Source: Streptomyces clavuligerus (GTDB lineage: Bacteria > Actinomycetota > Actinomycetes > Streptomycetales > Streptomycetaceae). Taken from it: 64,000 bases of DNA. Positions 1 through 7,983 of the stretch are shown piece by piece. A model generated the notes under the pieces. That model did not search any database, was not told the origin of the DNA, and was given only the letters and a program-made list of their open reading frames with translations. The position numbers and the translations under genes were made by a program. Positions within the stretch are counted from its first letter, which is position 1; each line of letters begins with the position of its first letter. Where the stretch lies: assembly GCF_005519465.1 (NCBI RefSeq), contig NZ_CP027858.1, positions 1,922,001 to 1,986,000 on the forward strand, written 5' to 3'.

Positions 1-690
1 GTCACCCTGCTCGGCATCAGCGAGCAGGAGGTGGCCGACGCCCGGGACGCCCTCCAGGGCTATCTGCACGAGCTGGTGACCGCCCGGCGGGCCGAACCCG
101 GCGACGATGTCGTCAGCGGCTGGCTGACGGCCGACGAGAACGGCGACCGGCTCACCGACGACGAGGTGGTCCGGCTCTCCCAGACGGTGATCATCGGCGG
201 CTACGAGACGACCGTGAACTCCATCAGCGCCGGTATGTGGCGGCTCTTCCAGCACCCGGAGCAGCTCGCGGCGGTGCGCGCGGACCCCGGGCTGCTGCGC
301 GGCACCGTCGAGGAGATCCTCCGGTATCAGCCGCAGGGGCTCTTCTTCCTGATCATGGTGGCCCGGGGCGATCTGGAGCTGGGCGGGGTGACCATCCGGG
401 AGGGGGACGGGGTCATGCCGCTGCCCAACGCCGCCAACCGGGACGCCGCCCGCTTCGCCGACCCGGCCCGCTTCGACATCCACCGGCCGCCCGGCGGACA
501 TGTCGCCTTCGGCCATGGGGCGCACGCCTGTCTGGGCTCCGCGCTGGCCCGCATCGAGCTGGAGGTGGCGCTCGGGACGCTGCTCGGCCGCTTCCCGGGG
601 CTGCGGCCCGCCGTCGCCGACCTGGACGAGCTGGCCTGGCGCGGCGACCGGCTGGTGTGCGGGCTGAGGGAGCTCCCGGTGCGCTGGTGA
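1..690 (+). CDS. Cytochrome P450, C-terminal part (cut by window start)
   Basis: Last 229 residues of a cytochrome P450; the frame is already open at base 1, so the N-terminal part lies outside. Seen in order: the I-helix oxygen-activation segment GGYETTVNS, the K-helix ExxR as EILRY, and the heme loop FGHGAHACLG, whose Cys is the axial thiolate ligand. Order and spacing are those of a soluble bacterial class I P450, which takes electrons from a ferredoxin. No ferredoxin or reductase gene follows, so partners must lie upstream or elsewhere. The substrate cannot be read from this part. A perfect 8-bp hairpin begins 3 nt after the stop, so this is probably the last gene of its transcript. Confidence 0.93.
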   Translation, partial: VTLLGISEQEVADARDALQGYLHELVTARRAEPGDDVVSGWLTADENGDRLTDDEVVRLSQTVIIGGYETTVNSISAGMWRLFQHPEQLAAVRADPGLLRGTVEEILRYQPQGLFFLIMVARGDLELGGVTIREGDGVMPLPNAANRDAARFADPARFDIHRPPGGHVAFGHGAHACLGSALARIELEVALGTLLGRFPGLRPAVADLDELAWRGDRLVCGLRELPVRW

Positions 691-693
691 GCC

Positions 694-716
694 CCGGGCC
701 GCGGAAACCGGCCCGG
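694..716 (+). terminator. Hairpin terminator after the P450
   Basis: Perfect 8-bp inverted repeat CCGGGCCG / CGGCCCGG around a 7-nt loop, 3 nt after the P450 stop. There is no U-tract, as is usual for Streptomyces terminators. Confidence 0.6.
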
Positions 717-1482
717 TGACGACCGCGACGGTCGGCAGAACGGCAAGAACAGCGAGGACGGCGAGGGCAGCGAGAACAGCAAGGGCGGCGGGAACGGCGG
801 GAAGGGAGGCGCGCGGGAACGGTCACGGGCACGGACTCCGCTGAGCGCGGCACACTCCGCTCCCCGGTCTCCGGCGGGCGCACGGTGAATTGTTTTGGGC
901 TGCCCGCATTCCGCTTTTCCTCGGATGCTTTCCGGAACGCCGTACCGCGCGGCCGAATGCGCCGAAGGCGCTTGTCGGCACCACCGGACGGGCCCGGTTC
1001 CGCCTTTCCCGCCGCACCCGGACCCCGGGTGCGCCGGAGCGAACGGCCGCGCCCCGGGCGCGCGCTCACTCCCACGCGCCTCCAGTGCGCCACAACCGAA
1101 ACCCCCTCCGCCTCCAGCGATGGTCCAGGGGGCTGCGGCAGACTGGGGTGAGCGTCCGCGAGCAGGCCGCCCATGAGTGTGCGGCCCGTCCCCTGCGGGG
1201 CTCCGCTCCATGGCACTTGGAATTCGATACGAAAGCACTGTGAGTTCCCTGTGAAAGCCCTTGCGGGGCGGTAGAGCTGTTACGTTCTGCCGCGACCGGA
1301 CCGACAATTACCCATGTCAGGTCGAGGGAAACAGGGGGCGCTGTGACCAGCTCAAAGAATGGCGAAAATGCATTTCGCATTCACCGGTGCAGCAGTCGTA
1401 CGACGCATGAATCCATGACGCAGCCGCTTCTCTCCGCATCCGTCCCTGTGGTGTGGGGCGGCGAGGCTGAAGGGAAACGGCC
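717..1482. other. Long intergenic region before the ECF sigma gene
   Basis: About 770 bp without a convincing gene. Bases 730-800 are a purine-rich run of GGC/AAG/AAC/GAG triplets that reads as Gly/Asn/Lys/Glu-rich but has no start or ribosome-binding site. The rest is less GC-rich than neighbouring genes. It probably carries the leader and promoter of the downstream sigma gene, but no promoter could be placed with confidence. Confidence 0.5.
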
Positions 1483-2088
1483 GTGATTGCCCTGCGCGAG
1501 AGAACCCCGGACACCGCCGGTGCCGCCGCCCTCGACCGGCCGCACGGCTGTGGCCACCCGGTCCGGGCGGAGAGCTGCCACGAGACCCTGCGGGAGGTCC
1601 ACGCCATCTACGGAAAGATGCTGCTGTCACTGGTGCTGCGGTTCACCGGAGGGGACCGCCACTGGGCCGAGGACGTGGTGCAGGAGACGTTCCTCCGCGC
1701 CTGGCGCCACGTCCACCAGCTCCGCCAGGAGGGCGAGACCCGCAATCTGCTGCCGTGGCTCGCGACCGTGGCCCGCCGGATCGTCATCAACGACCGCAGG
1801 CGCCGGGCCTGCCGGCCCAAGGAGGTCGAGGTCACGGAGGGCGACCCCGGCTTCTTCACGGTCCCCGACGGCACCAGTCAGATCCTGTCGCGGATCGTCG
1901 TCCTGGACGCCATGGCCAAGCTCACCAGCGCCCACCGGCGGGTGATCACCGAGGTGTACCTCTACCGGCGCACCATCAACGAGGTCGCCCTCAGCACCGG
2001 TGTACCGCCCGGAACGGTCAAGTCCCGGCTCCACTACGGGCTGCGGATCATGCGGGCGGAGCTGGAGAAGCGGGGCGTGACCGCCTAG
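1483..2088 (+). CDS. ECF-type RNA polymerase sigma factor
   Basis: 201-residue extracytoplasmic-function sigma factor. Region 2 is seen as AEDVVQETFLRAWRHV (residues ~65-80; binds core polymerase and the -10), followed by WLATVARRIVINDRRRR. Region 4 is LTSAHRRVITEVYLYRRTINEVA with the helix-turn-helix GVPPGTVKSRLHYGLR. GTG at 1483 was chosen because AAGGGA lies 8 nt upstream. No zinc-binding anti-sigma gene follows, unlike the pair at 5.4-6.0 kb; its stop overlaps that of a convergent sensor kinase, so this factor has no obvious cognate anti-sigma here. The N-terminal ~35 residues before region 2 are not conserved in type and may regulate or be disordered. Confidence 0.9.
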   Translation: MIALRERTPDTAGAAALDRPHGCGHPVRAESCHETLREVHAIYGKMLLSLVLRFTGGDRHWAEDVVQETFLRAWRHVHQLRQEGETRNLLPWLATVARRIVINDRRRRACRPKEVEVTEGDPGFFTVPDGTSQILSRIVVLDAMAKLTSAHRRVITEVYLYRRTINEVALSTGVPPGTVKSRLHYGLRIMRAELEKRGVTA

Positions 2089-3800
2089 GCCGTCCCCGTC
2101 CCCGCCCGCGCGGGCGCCACCGCCGTGGCCCGGGTCCCCGGCGGCCCCTGTTCCGCCCCCGGCTCCGGGGCCTCGCCCCCGGCGCTCCCCGTGCCCCCGG
2201 CGGTCCCGGCGGGCTCGGCGGGCTCGGCGGTGTCAGCGGTGCCGGTGGTGTCGGTGGTCTCGTACGGCAGCCGCACCACGAAGGCCGTGCGGCCGGGCGC
2301 GCTGCTGACGTCGACGGTGCCGTCGTGCGCGAGCACCAGGGCCCGGACGATGGCGAGCCCGAGACCACTGCTTCCGGCGACCCGGGAGCGGGAGGACTCC
2401 CCCTTGGCGAAGCGCTCGAAGACCTGCGGCAGCAGCTCCGGCGGGATGCCGGGGCCGTCGTCGCGGACGGTGATGACCACCGCGTCCCCGCCCGCGCGCT
2501 CCCCCCGTCCCACGGGCTCCCCGCCCGGCCCGTGCGCCGGGTGTCCCCCTCGTTCCTCGTGGACGGAGACGGTGACGGTGGTTCCGGCCGGGGTGTGCGC
2601 GCGGGCGTTGGCGAGGAGGTTGACGAGGATCTGGAGCAGCCGGTCCGGGTCCGCCTCCACCCGCACGGGCTCATCGGGGAGTTCGAGCCGCCAGCGGTGC
2701 TCGGGACCCACCGCCCTGGCGTCGCTGACGGCGTCGATGACGAGCGCCGACAGCTCCACGGGCGCGGGTGCCAGCGGACGGCCGGAGTCCAGCCGGGCGA
2801 GCAGCAGCAGATCCTCGACCAGGGAGGTCATCCGGTCGGCCTCGGACTCCACACGGCGCAGCGCGTGCGCGGTGCGCGGCGGGGGCCGTTCGCCGCTCCG
2901 GCGGGTCAGCTCCGCGTACCCCCGGATGGAGGCGAGCGGTGTCCGCAGCTCATGGCTGGCGTCGGCGACGAACTGCCGCACCCGTGTCTCGCTGGCGTGC
3001 CGGGCCGACAGCGCGGCCCCGACATGGTCGAGCAGCCGGTTCAGCGCGGCCCCGACCTGGCCGGCCTCGGTCCCGGGGCGGGTGTCGCCCTCCGGTACCC
3101 GTTCCAACTCGGCCACCTCGCCCTTGTGCAGGGTCTGTTCGGAGACCCGGGTGGCGGTCTGGGCGATCCTCCGCAGCGGCCGGAGGGTCAGTGAGACGGC
3201 CGCCGCGGCGGCGAGGCCGACGAGGACGATCCCGCCGACCGAGACCCCGGCGTGGACGGTGAGGAACCGGCTCACCGTGTTCTCGACCTCGCCCATCGGC
3301 AGCCCGGTGATCATCACCTCGCCCCCGTGGGCGCGGTGGGCGATCAGCCGGTAGTCGCCCAGCCCGGGGACGGTACGGGTGCGGGGCCCGCGGTCCGGGG
3401 GCATGTCCGCGACGGCGGCGGACTGCTCGCCGGTCAGCGGTCGCAGCCCTTCCCTGGCGCGGTCGAGGACGGCGCCGTCGATGACCTCACCGTCGCGCGT
3501 CTCGACCCCGACGGTACCGAAGAGGGTGCCCGCGCTCCGGATGAAGCCGAGTCCGTCCCGTCCGGAGCCGCCGGCCGGGCACCGGGTCGGGTCCGTGCCC
3601 CGGTGGCGCTGCCGCCGCTCGTCCTCCGCCCGCAGCACGACGGCGAGCTTGTTCACCCGGTCGTCGAGTTCGGCGTGGAGGGACGCCTCGACCACGAGCC
3701 CGGTGATCAGCGGGATCGCGGTGAGCACCAGCGTCAGCAGGACGACGGTGAGGGCGACGAGCCGGGTGCGCAGCGACCACCCGGCCCACCTCCGTCTCAT
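2085..3800 (-). CDS. Two-component sensor histidine kinase
   Basis: 571-residue membrane kinase. An N-terminal transmembrane helix follows RLVALTVV, then an extracytoplasmic sensor region (residues ~45-175), a second membrane helix and a HAMP linker near LRPLRRIAQT. The H-box is DASHELRTPLASI (phosphoacceptor His ~285), then the N-box NLLANARAH and G-boxes DDGPGIP and GLGLAIV. The C-terminal ~50 residues are Ala/Gly/Pro-rich and probably disordered. Its ATG overlaps the stop of the response regulator upstream (ATGA), so the two are translationally coupled. It should autophosphorylate and pass phosphate to that OmpR-type regulator. Stimulus unknown. Its stop codon lies in the same CTAG as that of the convergent sigma gene. 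Confidence 0.93.
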   Translation of the reverse strand: MRRRWAGWSLRTRLVALTVVLLTLVLTAIPLITGLVVEASLHAELDDRVNKLAVVLRAEDERRQRHRGTDPTRCPAGGSGRDGLGFIRSAGTLFGTVGVETRDGEVIDGAVLDRAREGLRPLTGEQSAAVADMPPDRGPRTRTVPGLGDYRLIAHRAHGGEVMITGLPMGEVENTVSRFLTVHAGVSVGGIVLVGLAAAAAVSLTLRPLRRIAQTATRVSEQTLHKGEVAELERVPEGDTRPGTEAGQVGAALNRLLDHVGAALSARHASETRVRQFVADASHELRTPLASIRGYAELTRRSGERPPPRTAHALRRVESEADRMTSLVEDLLLLARLDSGRPLAPAPVELSALVIDAVSDARAVGPEHRWRLELPDEPVRVEADPDRLLQILVNLLANARAHTPAGTTVTVSVHEERGGHPAHGPGGEPVGRGERAGGDAVVITVRDDGPGIPPELLPQVFERFAKGESSRSRVAGSSGLGLAIVRALVLAHDGTVDVSSAPGRTAFVVRLPYETTDTTGTADTAEPAEPAGTAGGTGSAGGEAPEPGAEQGPPGTRATAVAPARAGTGTA

Positions 3801-4609
3801 GTCCCCTCCGCGGGCATCAGCAGATAGCCCGCGCCGCGCCGGGTGTGGATCATCGGGGCGCGGCCCGCGTCGATCTTGCGGCGGAGATAGGAGATATAGA
3901 TCTCGACGACGTTGGCCTGGCCGCCGAAGTCGTACGACCAGACCCGGTCGAGGATCTGCGCCTTGCTCAGGACGCGGCGCGGGCTGCGCATCAGGCAGCG
4001 CAGCAGCTCGAACTCGGTTGCCGTCAGACGGATGGCCTGGCCGCCCCTGCTGACCTCGTGACTCTCCTCGTCGAGAGTGAGGTCCCCGACGACGAGCACG
4101 GTGTCGGGGCGGGCCGACACAGCTCCGGAGCGGCGCAGCAGTCCGCGCAGCCGGACGACGACCTCCTCCAGGGAGAAGGGTTTGGTGACGTAGTCGTCGC
4201 CGCCCGCGGTGAGTCCGGCGATACGGTCCTCGACGGCGTCCCGCGCGGTGAGGAAGAGGACGGGCACCTCGGGCCGTTCGCGCCGCAGCCGGGCGAGGAC
4301 CGTCAGTCCGTCCATGTCGGGGAGCATGACGTCGAGCACCACCGCGTCCGGCCGGAACTCCCGCGCGGTGCGGACGGCGGTGCTCCCGTCCCCCGCGGAG
4401 CGCACCTCCCAGCCCTCGTATCTCAGGGCCATCGAGAGCAGTTCGGCCAGCGGGGCCTCGTCGTCCACCACGAGCAGCCGCAGCGGGGTGCCGTCCGGCC
4501 GGGAGAGTCCGGCCGGGGCGGGGGCGCCGACGCGCGTGCCCGGGTCCCGCCGGGGGGAGGGGGAGACGGCGGGTGGTCCATGCGGGGTCTCGGGGGCCAT
4601 CCGGGTCAT
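3797..4609 (-). CDS. OmpR/PhoB-family response regulator
   Basis: 270-residue regulator. Receiver domain: acidic pocket VVDDEAPLAELL (~50-60), phosphoacceptor Asp in VLDVMLPDMDG (~93), Thr in LFLTARD and Lys in DYVTKPFS. C-terminal winged helix: LTATEFELLRCLMRSPRRVLSKAQI, ending VVEIYISYLRRKID and the wing HTRRGAGYLL. An N-terminal extension of ~35 residues rich in Pro/Gly precedes the receiver. The start was set at the ATG in GATGACCCGG; an ATG a few codons later (MAPETP) is a reasonable alternative. It is the first gene of the pair and overlaps its kinase by 4 bp. Regulatory targets cannot be inferred. Confidence 0.93.
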   Translation of the reverse strand: MTRMAPETPHGPPAVSPSPRRDPGTRVGAPAPAGLSRPDGTPLRLLVVDDEAPLAELLSMALRYEGWEVRSAGDGSTAVRTAREFRPDAVVLDVMLPDMDGLTVLARLRRERPEVPVLFLTARDAVEDRIAGLTAGGDDYVTKPFSLEEVVVRLRGLLRRSGAVSARPDTVLVVGDLTLDEESHEVSRGGQAIRLTATEFELLRCLMRSPRRVLSKAQILDRVWSYDFGGQANVVEIYISYLRRKIDAGRAPMIHTRRGAGYLLMPAEGT

Positions 4610-4733
4610 CAAACCATCGTGTCCTGTCTCCTTGTAGGCACCGGCGCCGCTTCCCGGCCGACGTGGCGTCAATTGATCGGTCGGCCGTCACGGGCGGAGC
4701 GCGCGGGCCGGAGCGGGGGCGGGAACGGGCGGG

Positions 4734-5459
4734 TCAGACGCGGATCGGGGTGGTCACATAGCTCTTCCCGGCCTCGTTCTCCACGACGACGGCGGCCACG
4801 TCCTCGCGCGCGACGGCGGCGGACCCGTCGAGATTCGCGCCCTTCTCGGCGCTGCCGACCCGCCAGCCTCCGGCCACCCGCCGCTCGCCGTCCTTCGTCA
4901 CGACGATCAGTCGGCACAGCTCTCCGGCGGGGACGCCGGTGACGGCGACGTTCACCCGGACCCACTGGTGGGCGGGGGTCATCCGGACCGCCATATGGGC
5001 CCCGGTGCCGGTGTCGCGCGCCGAGGCGAGGACGACGCCGGGCGGGGGCGCGGGCGGGGTGGGTGTCACGGTCACCGTGGGGACCGCGACGGGCGGGGCC
5101 CCGTCGCCGCCCGCCGTCGTGCGGCCGATCGCCACGCCCGCGCCCAGGACGGCCGCGGCGGCCACCACGGCGACGGCGGCGAGGGCGGAGCGCCGCCGCC
5201 ACTCGGCTCCGCGCCGCTCCTGGCGCGCCTGGCGCAGGGTGCGCTGGAGCATCAGATCGCCGCCCTGGGGCGGGCCGTCGAGGAAGATCTCGGGCGGCAC
5301 CTCGCCGAGGGACGTCTCCAGCTCCCGCAGGGCCCTGGTCTCCTCACGGCACCGGGTGCAGCCCGCCAGATGGTCCTCGACGGCGCGGGACTCGTCCGTG
5401 TCGAGTACGCCGAGCACATAGGCGCCGAGCAGTCCGCCGTCGTGCCGCTGGGTGCTCAT
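4734..5459 (-). CDS. Anti-sigma factor, zinc-finger (zf-HC2) and RskA-like
   Basis: 241-residue single-pass membrane anti-sigma factor. The cytoplasmic N-terminus carries the ZAS motif HLAGCTRCREE (His-x3-Cys-x2-Cys, ~30-40), which binds region 2/4 of its partner. A membrane helix AAVAVVAAAAVLGAGVAI (~93-113) is followed by an extracytoplasmic Thr/Pro linker and a ~110-residue C-terminal domain of the RskA type (MTPAHQWVRVNVAVTGVPAGE). The start ATG overlaps the stop of the sigma gene (ATGA), as expected for a stoichiometric sigma/anti-sigma pair. It should hold the sigma factor until regulated proteolysis releases it. Signal unknown. Confidence 0.92.
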   Translation of the reverse strand: MSTQRHDGGLLGAYVLGVLDTDESRAVEDHLAGCTRCREETRALRELETSLGEVPPEIFLDGPPQGGDLMLQRTLRQARQERRGAEWRRRSALAAVAVVAAAAVLGAGVAIGRTTAGGDGAPPVAVPTVTVTPTPPAPPPGVVLASARDTGTGAHMAVRMTPAHQWVRVNVAVTGVPAGELCRLIVVTKDGERRVAGGWRVGSAEKGANLDGSAAVAREDVAAVVVENEAGKSYVTTPIRV

Positions 5460-6022
5460 GCCACCGCTCCCTTCACCACGGTCAGCCTCGCTGTCCTGGG
5501 TTTCTCCGTGTACAGCTCTCTGAGGGCCTTCAGGGCGTAGTGCGAACGGGACTTGACCGTACCCGCGGGGATGCCGAGCGCCTGTGCCGCCTCCGCGACC
5601 GTGCGCCCCTGGAAGTAGATCTCCTTCAGGACCTCCCGGTGGTCGGGCGAGAGCTGGTCCAGCGCCTCCATCACGACCATCGAGTCGACGACCGCCTCGG
5701 CGTGGTCCTGCTCCACCGGGCCGTTGGAGGGGGACTCCGCGACCTCGGTGGGGCGGGCCGCCCTGGCCCGGTAGCGGTCGGTGACGATGTTGCGGGCCAC
5801 GGTGAGGAGCCAGCCCCGGACCGAGCCCTTCCCGTTGACCAGGGACTCGGGGTGGCGCCAGGCCCGGATCAGGGTCTCCTGGACGATGTCCTCGGCGGCG
5901 CCGAGGTCACCGGTGAGCCGTTGCGCGTAGCCGAGCAGGGCTCGTCCGTGCTCCTCGTACAGGGCGCGGATCAGTACGTCGTCGCTGGTCTTCTGCCGAG
6001 AGCGGGACCACAGTGCCGCCAT
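5456..6022 (-). CDS. ECF sigma factor with cognate anti-sigma
   Basis: 188-residue ECF sigma factor. Region 2 is seen as LGAAEDIVQETLIRAWRHPE and SVRGWLLTVARNIVTDRYRAR; region 4 as LSPDHREVLKEIYFQGRTVAEAAQALGIPAGTVKSR (read in two parts), with the DNA-contacting helix in AGTVKSRSHYALK. It overlaps the downstream anti-sigma by 4 bp. A candidate self-type promoter with GAACC and CGTGTT boxes 16 bp apart lies just upstream, which would give positive autoregulation. Likely role: transcription of an envelope or redox stress regulon; the specific signal is not visible. A further sigma gene at 1.5 kb on the other strand is not paired with it. Confidence 0.93.
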   Translation of the reverse strand: MAALWSRSRQKTSDDVLIRALYEEHGRALLGYAQRLTGDLGAAEDIVQETLIRAWRHPESLVNGKGSVRGWLLTVARNIVTDRYRARAARPTEVAESPSNGPVEQDHAEAVVDSMVVMEALDQLSPDHREVLKEIYFQGRTVAEAAQALGIPAGTVKSRSHYALKALRELYTEKPRTARLTVVKGAVA

Positions 6023-6057
6023 CCACTCACTCCGTCCTGTGCAGGTCCGACGCGCTG

Positions 6058-6084
6058 AACACGGGCCCGGGGCGGGGTTGGTTC
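6058..6084 (-). promoter_or_regulatory. Candidate ECF-type autoregulatory promoter
   Basis: On the minus strand GAACC (6084-6080), a 16-bp spacer, then CGTGTT (6063-6058), 36 nt before the sigma start codon. The spacing and the AAC-containing -35 are those of ECF promoters. Inferred by pattern only. Confidence 0.45.
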
Positions 6085-7015
6085 AATGGGGCGGCTGCGG
6101 GGGAGGCCGGGGCCGGGAACGGCGGCCAAAAGGCGGGGACTGGCCGGTTGGCGTCCCTCCCGACGGCCCCGGAATTCCGGCGCACAGGCGGGCCGACTGC
6201 CGGAAGTGCGCTACGGATAAGCATTCCGGAAAACCTTTTCCGGACGACCGGGACACTCTTCGCCGAACCTCTGGAAGGACATCCGCCCCGGCCTCGTCCG
6301 ACCGTTCTCGGGTGATCGTTCACAAAAAGCGCGCCGGAACGCTCGGACGGTCGGCGGGATTGCCGGGGAATTCGATGGCGCGGACGGGGGAACGGCGATC
6401 GGGCCGCCTTTCTTCCGGCGCGGCCGCCGGGCGCGAACCGGACTGTTCCTTATACCGCCCAATCGGCGTGGCGCGGACCGCCGGGAGGCGGGGCGATCGC
6501 CGTCCGCACAGGTCGCGCCGATGCCGCCGGACTCCGTTCGGTGGCCAGGGCATTGGTGGATACACGGCCCGCGTGGCCATGGGCGCGGTGAGCGCTTCCG
6601 GCCGTACCGGGGACGGTCACCGCGGCATCCTTTTTGTCATGCTCATTTCTCTTGCATCCACTGCCCCGCACGGAGGAAACCGTGGTGGAACCGGGCCCCG
6701 GGCCGATCGGCGGGACGCCGTGGAATACCCCGGAAGGCGATGTGACGAGGGATGTGCGCCAGCGCGCTCCGGCCGGTCGAACATATCGCGAAGACCCCTC
6801 CCACGACCAGACGGAGACACAAGGTCATCGGAGCGGGAGCGGACTTCGACAACACCGCTCCGCGTCGACCGAGTTGCTTCTCCGCGGTCCCGGAATCCCG
6901 GCCGCGCCGGACATCTCCGCTATCAACCCGTTGAACCAACCACGCTTGTGATCCGTGCGGGGGGCATGACGGGGGGATCTCCCGTCGTTTCGTCAGCCGC
7001 ACGCAGGAGGGGCCG
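6085..7015. other. Intergenic region of lower GC, no confident gene
   Basis: About 930 bp whose base composition is visibly more AT-rich than surrounding genes, for example around 6190-6260 and 6620-6660. Short open frames exist on both strands but lack Streptomyces codon bias. The best is a GTG at 6683 after GGAGGAAACC, which loses third-position G/C after 30 codons. It may be a decayed gene plus the regulatory region for the sigma gene on the left and the unknown pair on the right. Confidence 0.45.
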
Positions 7016-7345
7016 ATGGCCGAGATCGACGTCCCAGGGGATGAGGCGGAGCGTATGCATATGCTCCTGGGAAGGATGCTGGATCTCAGGGACACCAAGG
7101 CACCGGGATGTGAAGCAGCGACCGCCGGATCACGATGGGCGCGTTTAGGTCCCGCAATCGACCGGAAAACGCGGGAGGGCCGCTCCCACATCACCTGCAA
7201 TGGCAGTGGAATCACATGTTCCGGAGGTGCAGGAACCACCGGAACCGGCGGCGGGAGCCGTACCGGTTCCTCCCCGCGCCGGGAGCGGGAGGCCCGGGAA
7301 CACCCCGGGGCGGGCACGGGGGAAGGGAGCGGAAAGAAGACATGA
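7016..7345 (+). CDS. Hypothetical protein coupled to the next gene
   Basis: 109-residue open frame. Support: a strong ribosome-binding site AGGAGGGG 4 nt before the ATG, and a TGA that overlaps the next gene's ATG (ATGA). The first ~40 residues (MAEIDVPGDEAERMHMLLGR onward) could form a helix; the remainder is Gly/Ser/Thr/Arg-rich low complexity with weak codon bias. No domain recognised. It may be a short functional protein with a disordered tail, or a leader frame that couples translation of the downstream gene. Confidence 0.42.
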   Translation: MAEIDVPGDEAERMHMLLGRMLDLRDTKAPGCEAATAGSRWARLGPAIDRKTREGRSHITCNGSGITCSGGAGTTGTGGGSRTGSSPRREREAREHPGAGTGEGSGKKT

Positions 7346-7983
7346 GCGGGAGCGACACAACCGGCCCGCCCCGGTCCTTCGCGATCGGCATCCCGGACAG
7401 CTGGGTGCAGTACGACCTCTCCGGGGACACCCTCACCCCGCTCCGGGCGAGCATGCTGCGGACCGTGCCCGACCCGCACGGACGCGATCAGATCAACGAG
7501 GCGTTCCGCAACGCGCGGAGAATCCTGGAGGGCGCACGGCGGCGGGGGGCGCTCTACGCCGCCGGGACCACGAGCCTGTACGAGGACGGCCTGCTGATGG
7601 CCGGGGTCATGGTGTTCAGCGTGGCCCCTCCGCCCGGGGAGAACTTCTCGGCGCAGACGCTGGCGAAGCAGTTCAGCGCCGCCGGGAAGCGGGGGCGCGG
7701 GGCGGGCACCGCGCGGACCTTCTCCACCCGGACCCTGCCCTCGGTGGGGCAGGTCGGGCGGCTGGTGGGCGTGGAGGAGAGCGAACTCGTCGACGGAGTC
7801 GGCTACAAGCTCCTGGTGATGCACACGGTGATCCCGGTGCCGGGCTCGTCCCGCGCCATGGTGGTGACCTGTTTCAGCCCCAACCTCCCGCTGGCCGAGC
7901 AGCTCTTCGACGTGTTCGACACCATCACCGCGACCTTCGCGTTCGAGGAACGGACGGCTCGGGGTCCCCAGGCGGCGGGCTGA
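7342..7983 (+). CDS. Conserved hypothetical protein
   Basis: 213-residue soluble protein starting at the ATG after GGAAAGAAG. It begins with FAIGIPDSWVQYDL, has a central segment YAAGTTSLYEDGLLMAGVMVF, and ends with SRAMVVTCFSPNLPLAEQLFDVFDTITATFAF. Alternating strands and a C-terminal helix resemble actinobacterial LpqN/PsbP-like folds found near type VII secretion genes. That is a shape-based inference only; no ESX component is nearby. Codon bias is strong, so it is a real gene. It overlaps the upstream frame by 4 bp and its 3' end runs 59 bp into the convergent flavin monooxygenase gene. Confidence 0.72.
   Translation: MSGSDTTGPPRSFAIGIPDSWVQYDLSGDTLTPLRASMLRTVPDPHGRDQINEAFRNARRILEGARRRGALYAAGTTSLYEDGLLMAGVMVFSVAPPPGENFSAQTLAKQFSAAGKRGRGAGTARTFSTRTLPSVGQVGRLVGVEESELVDGVGYKLLVMHTVIPVPGSSRAMVVTCFSPNLPLAEQLFDVFDTITATFAFEERTARGPQAAG

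Noticed and set aside
730..800. Triplet-periodic Gly/Asn/Lys/Glu-rich stretch as a gene extension of P450
   Set aside because: It follows the P450 stop and a hairpin, with no start codon or ribosome-binding site.
6683..6951. Short frame with GTG start after GGAGGAAACC
   Set aside because: Good ribosome-binding site, but third-position G/C collapses after about 30 codons; likely decayed or fortuitous.
6643..7824. Long minus-strand open frame across 6.6-7.8 kb
   Set aside because: No domain, poor codon bias, and it lies opposite the well-supported 213-residue gene.
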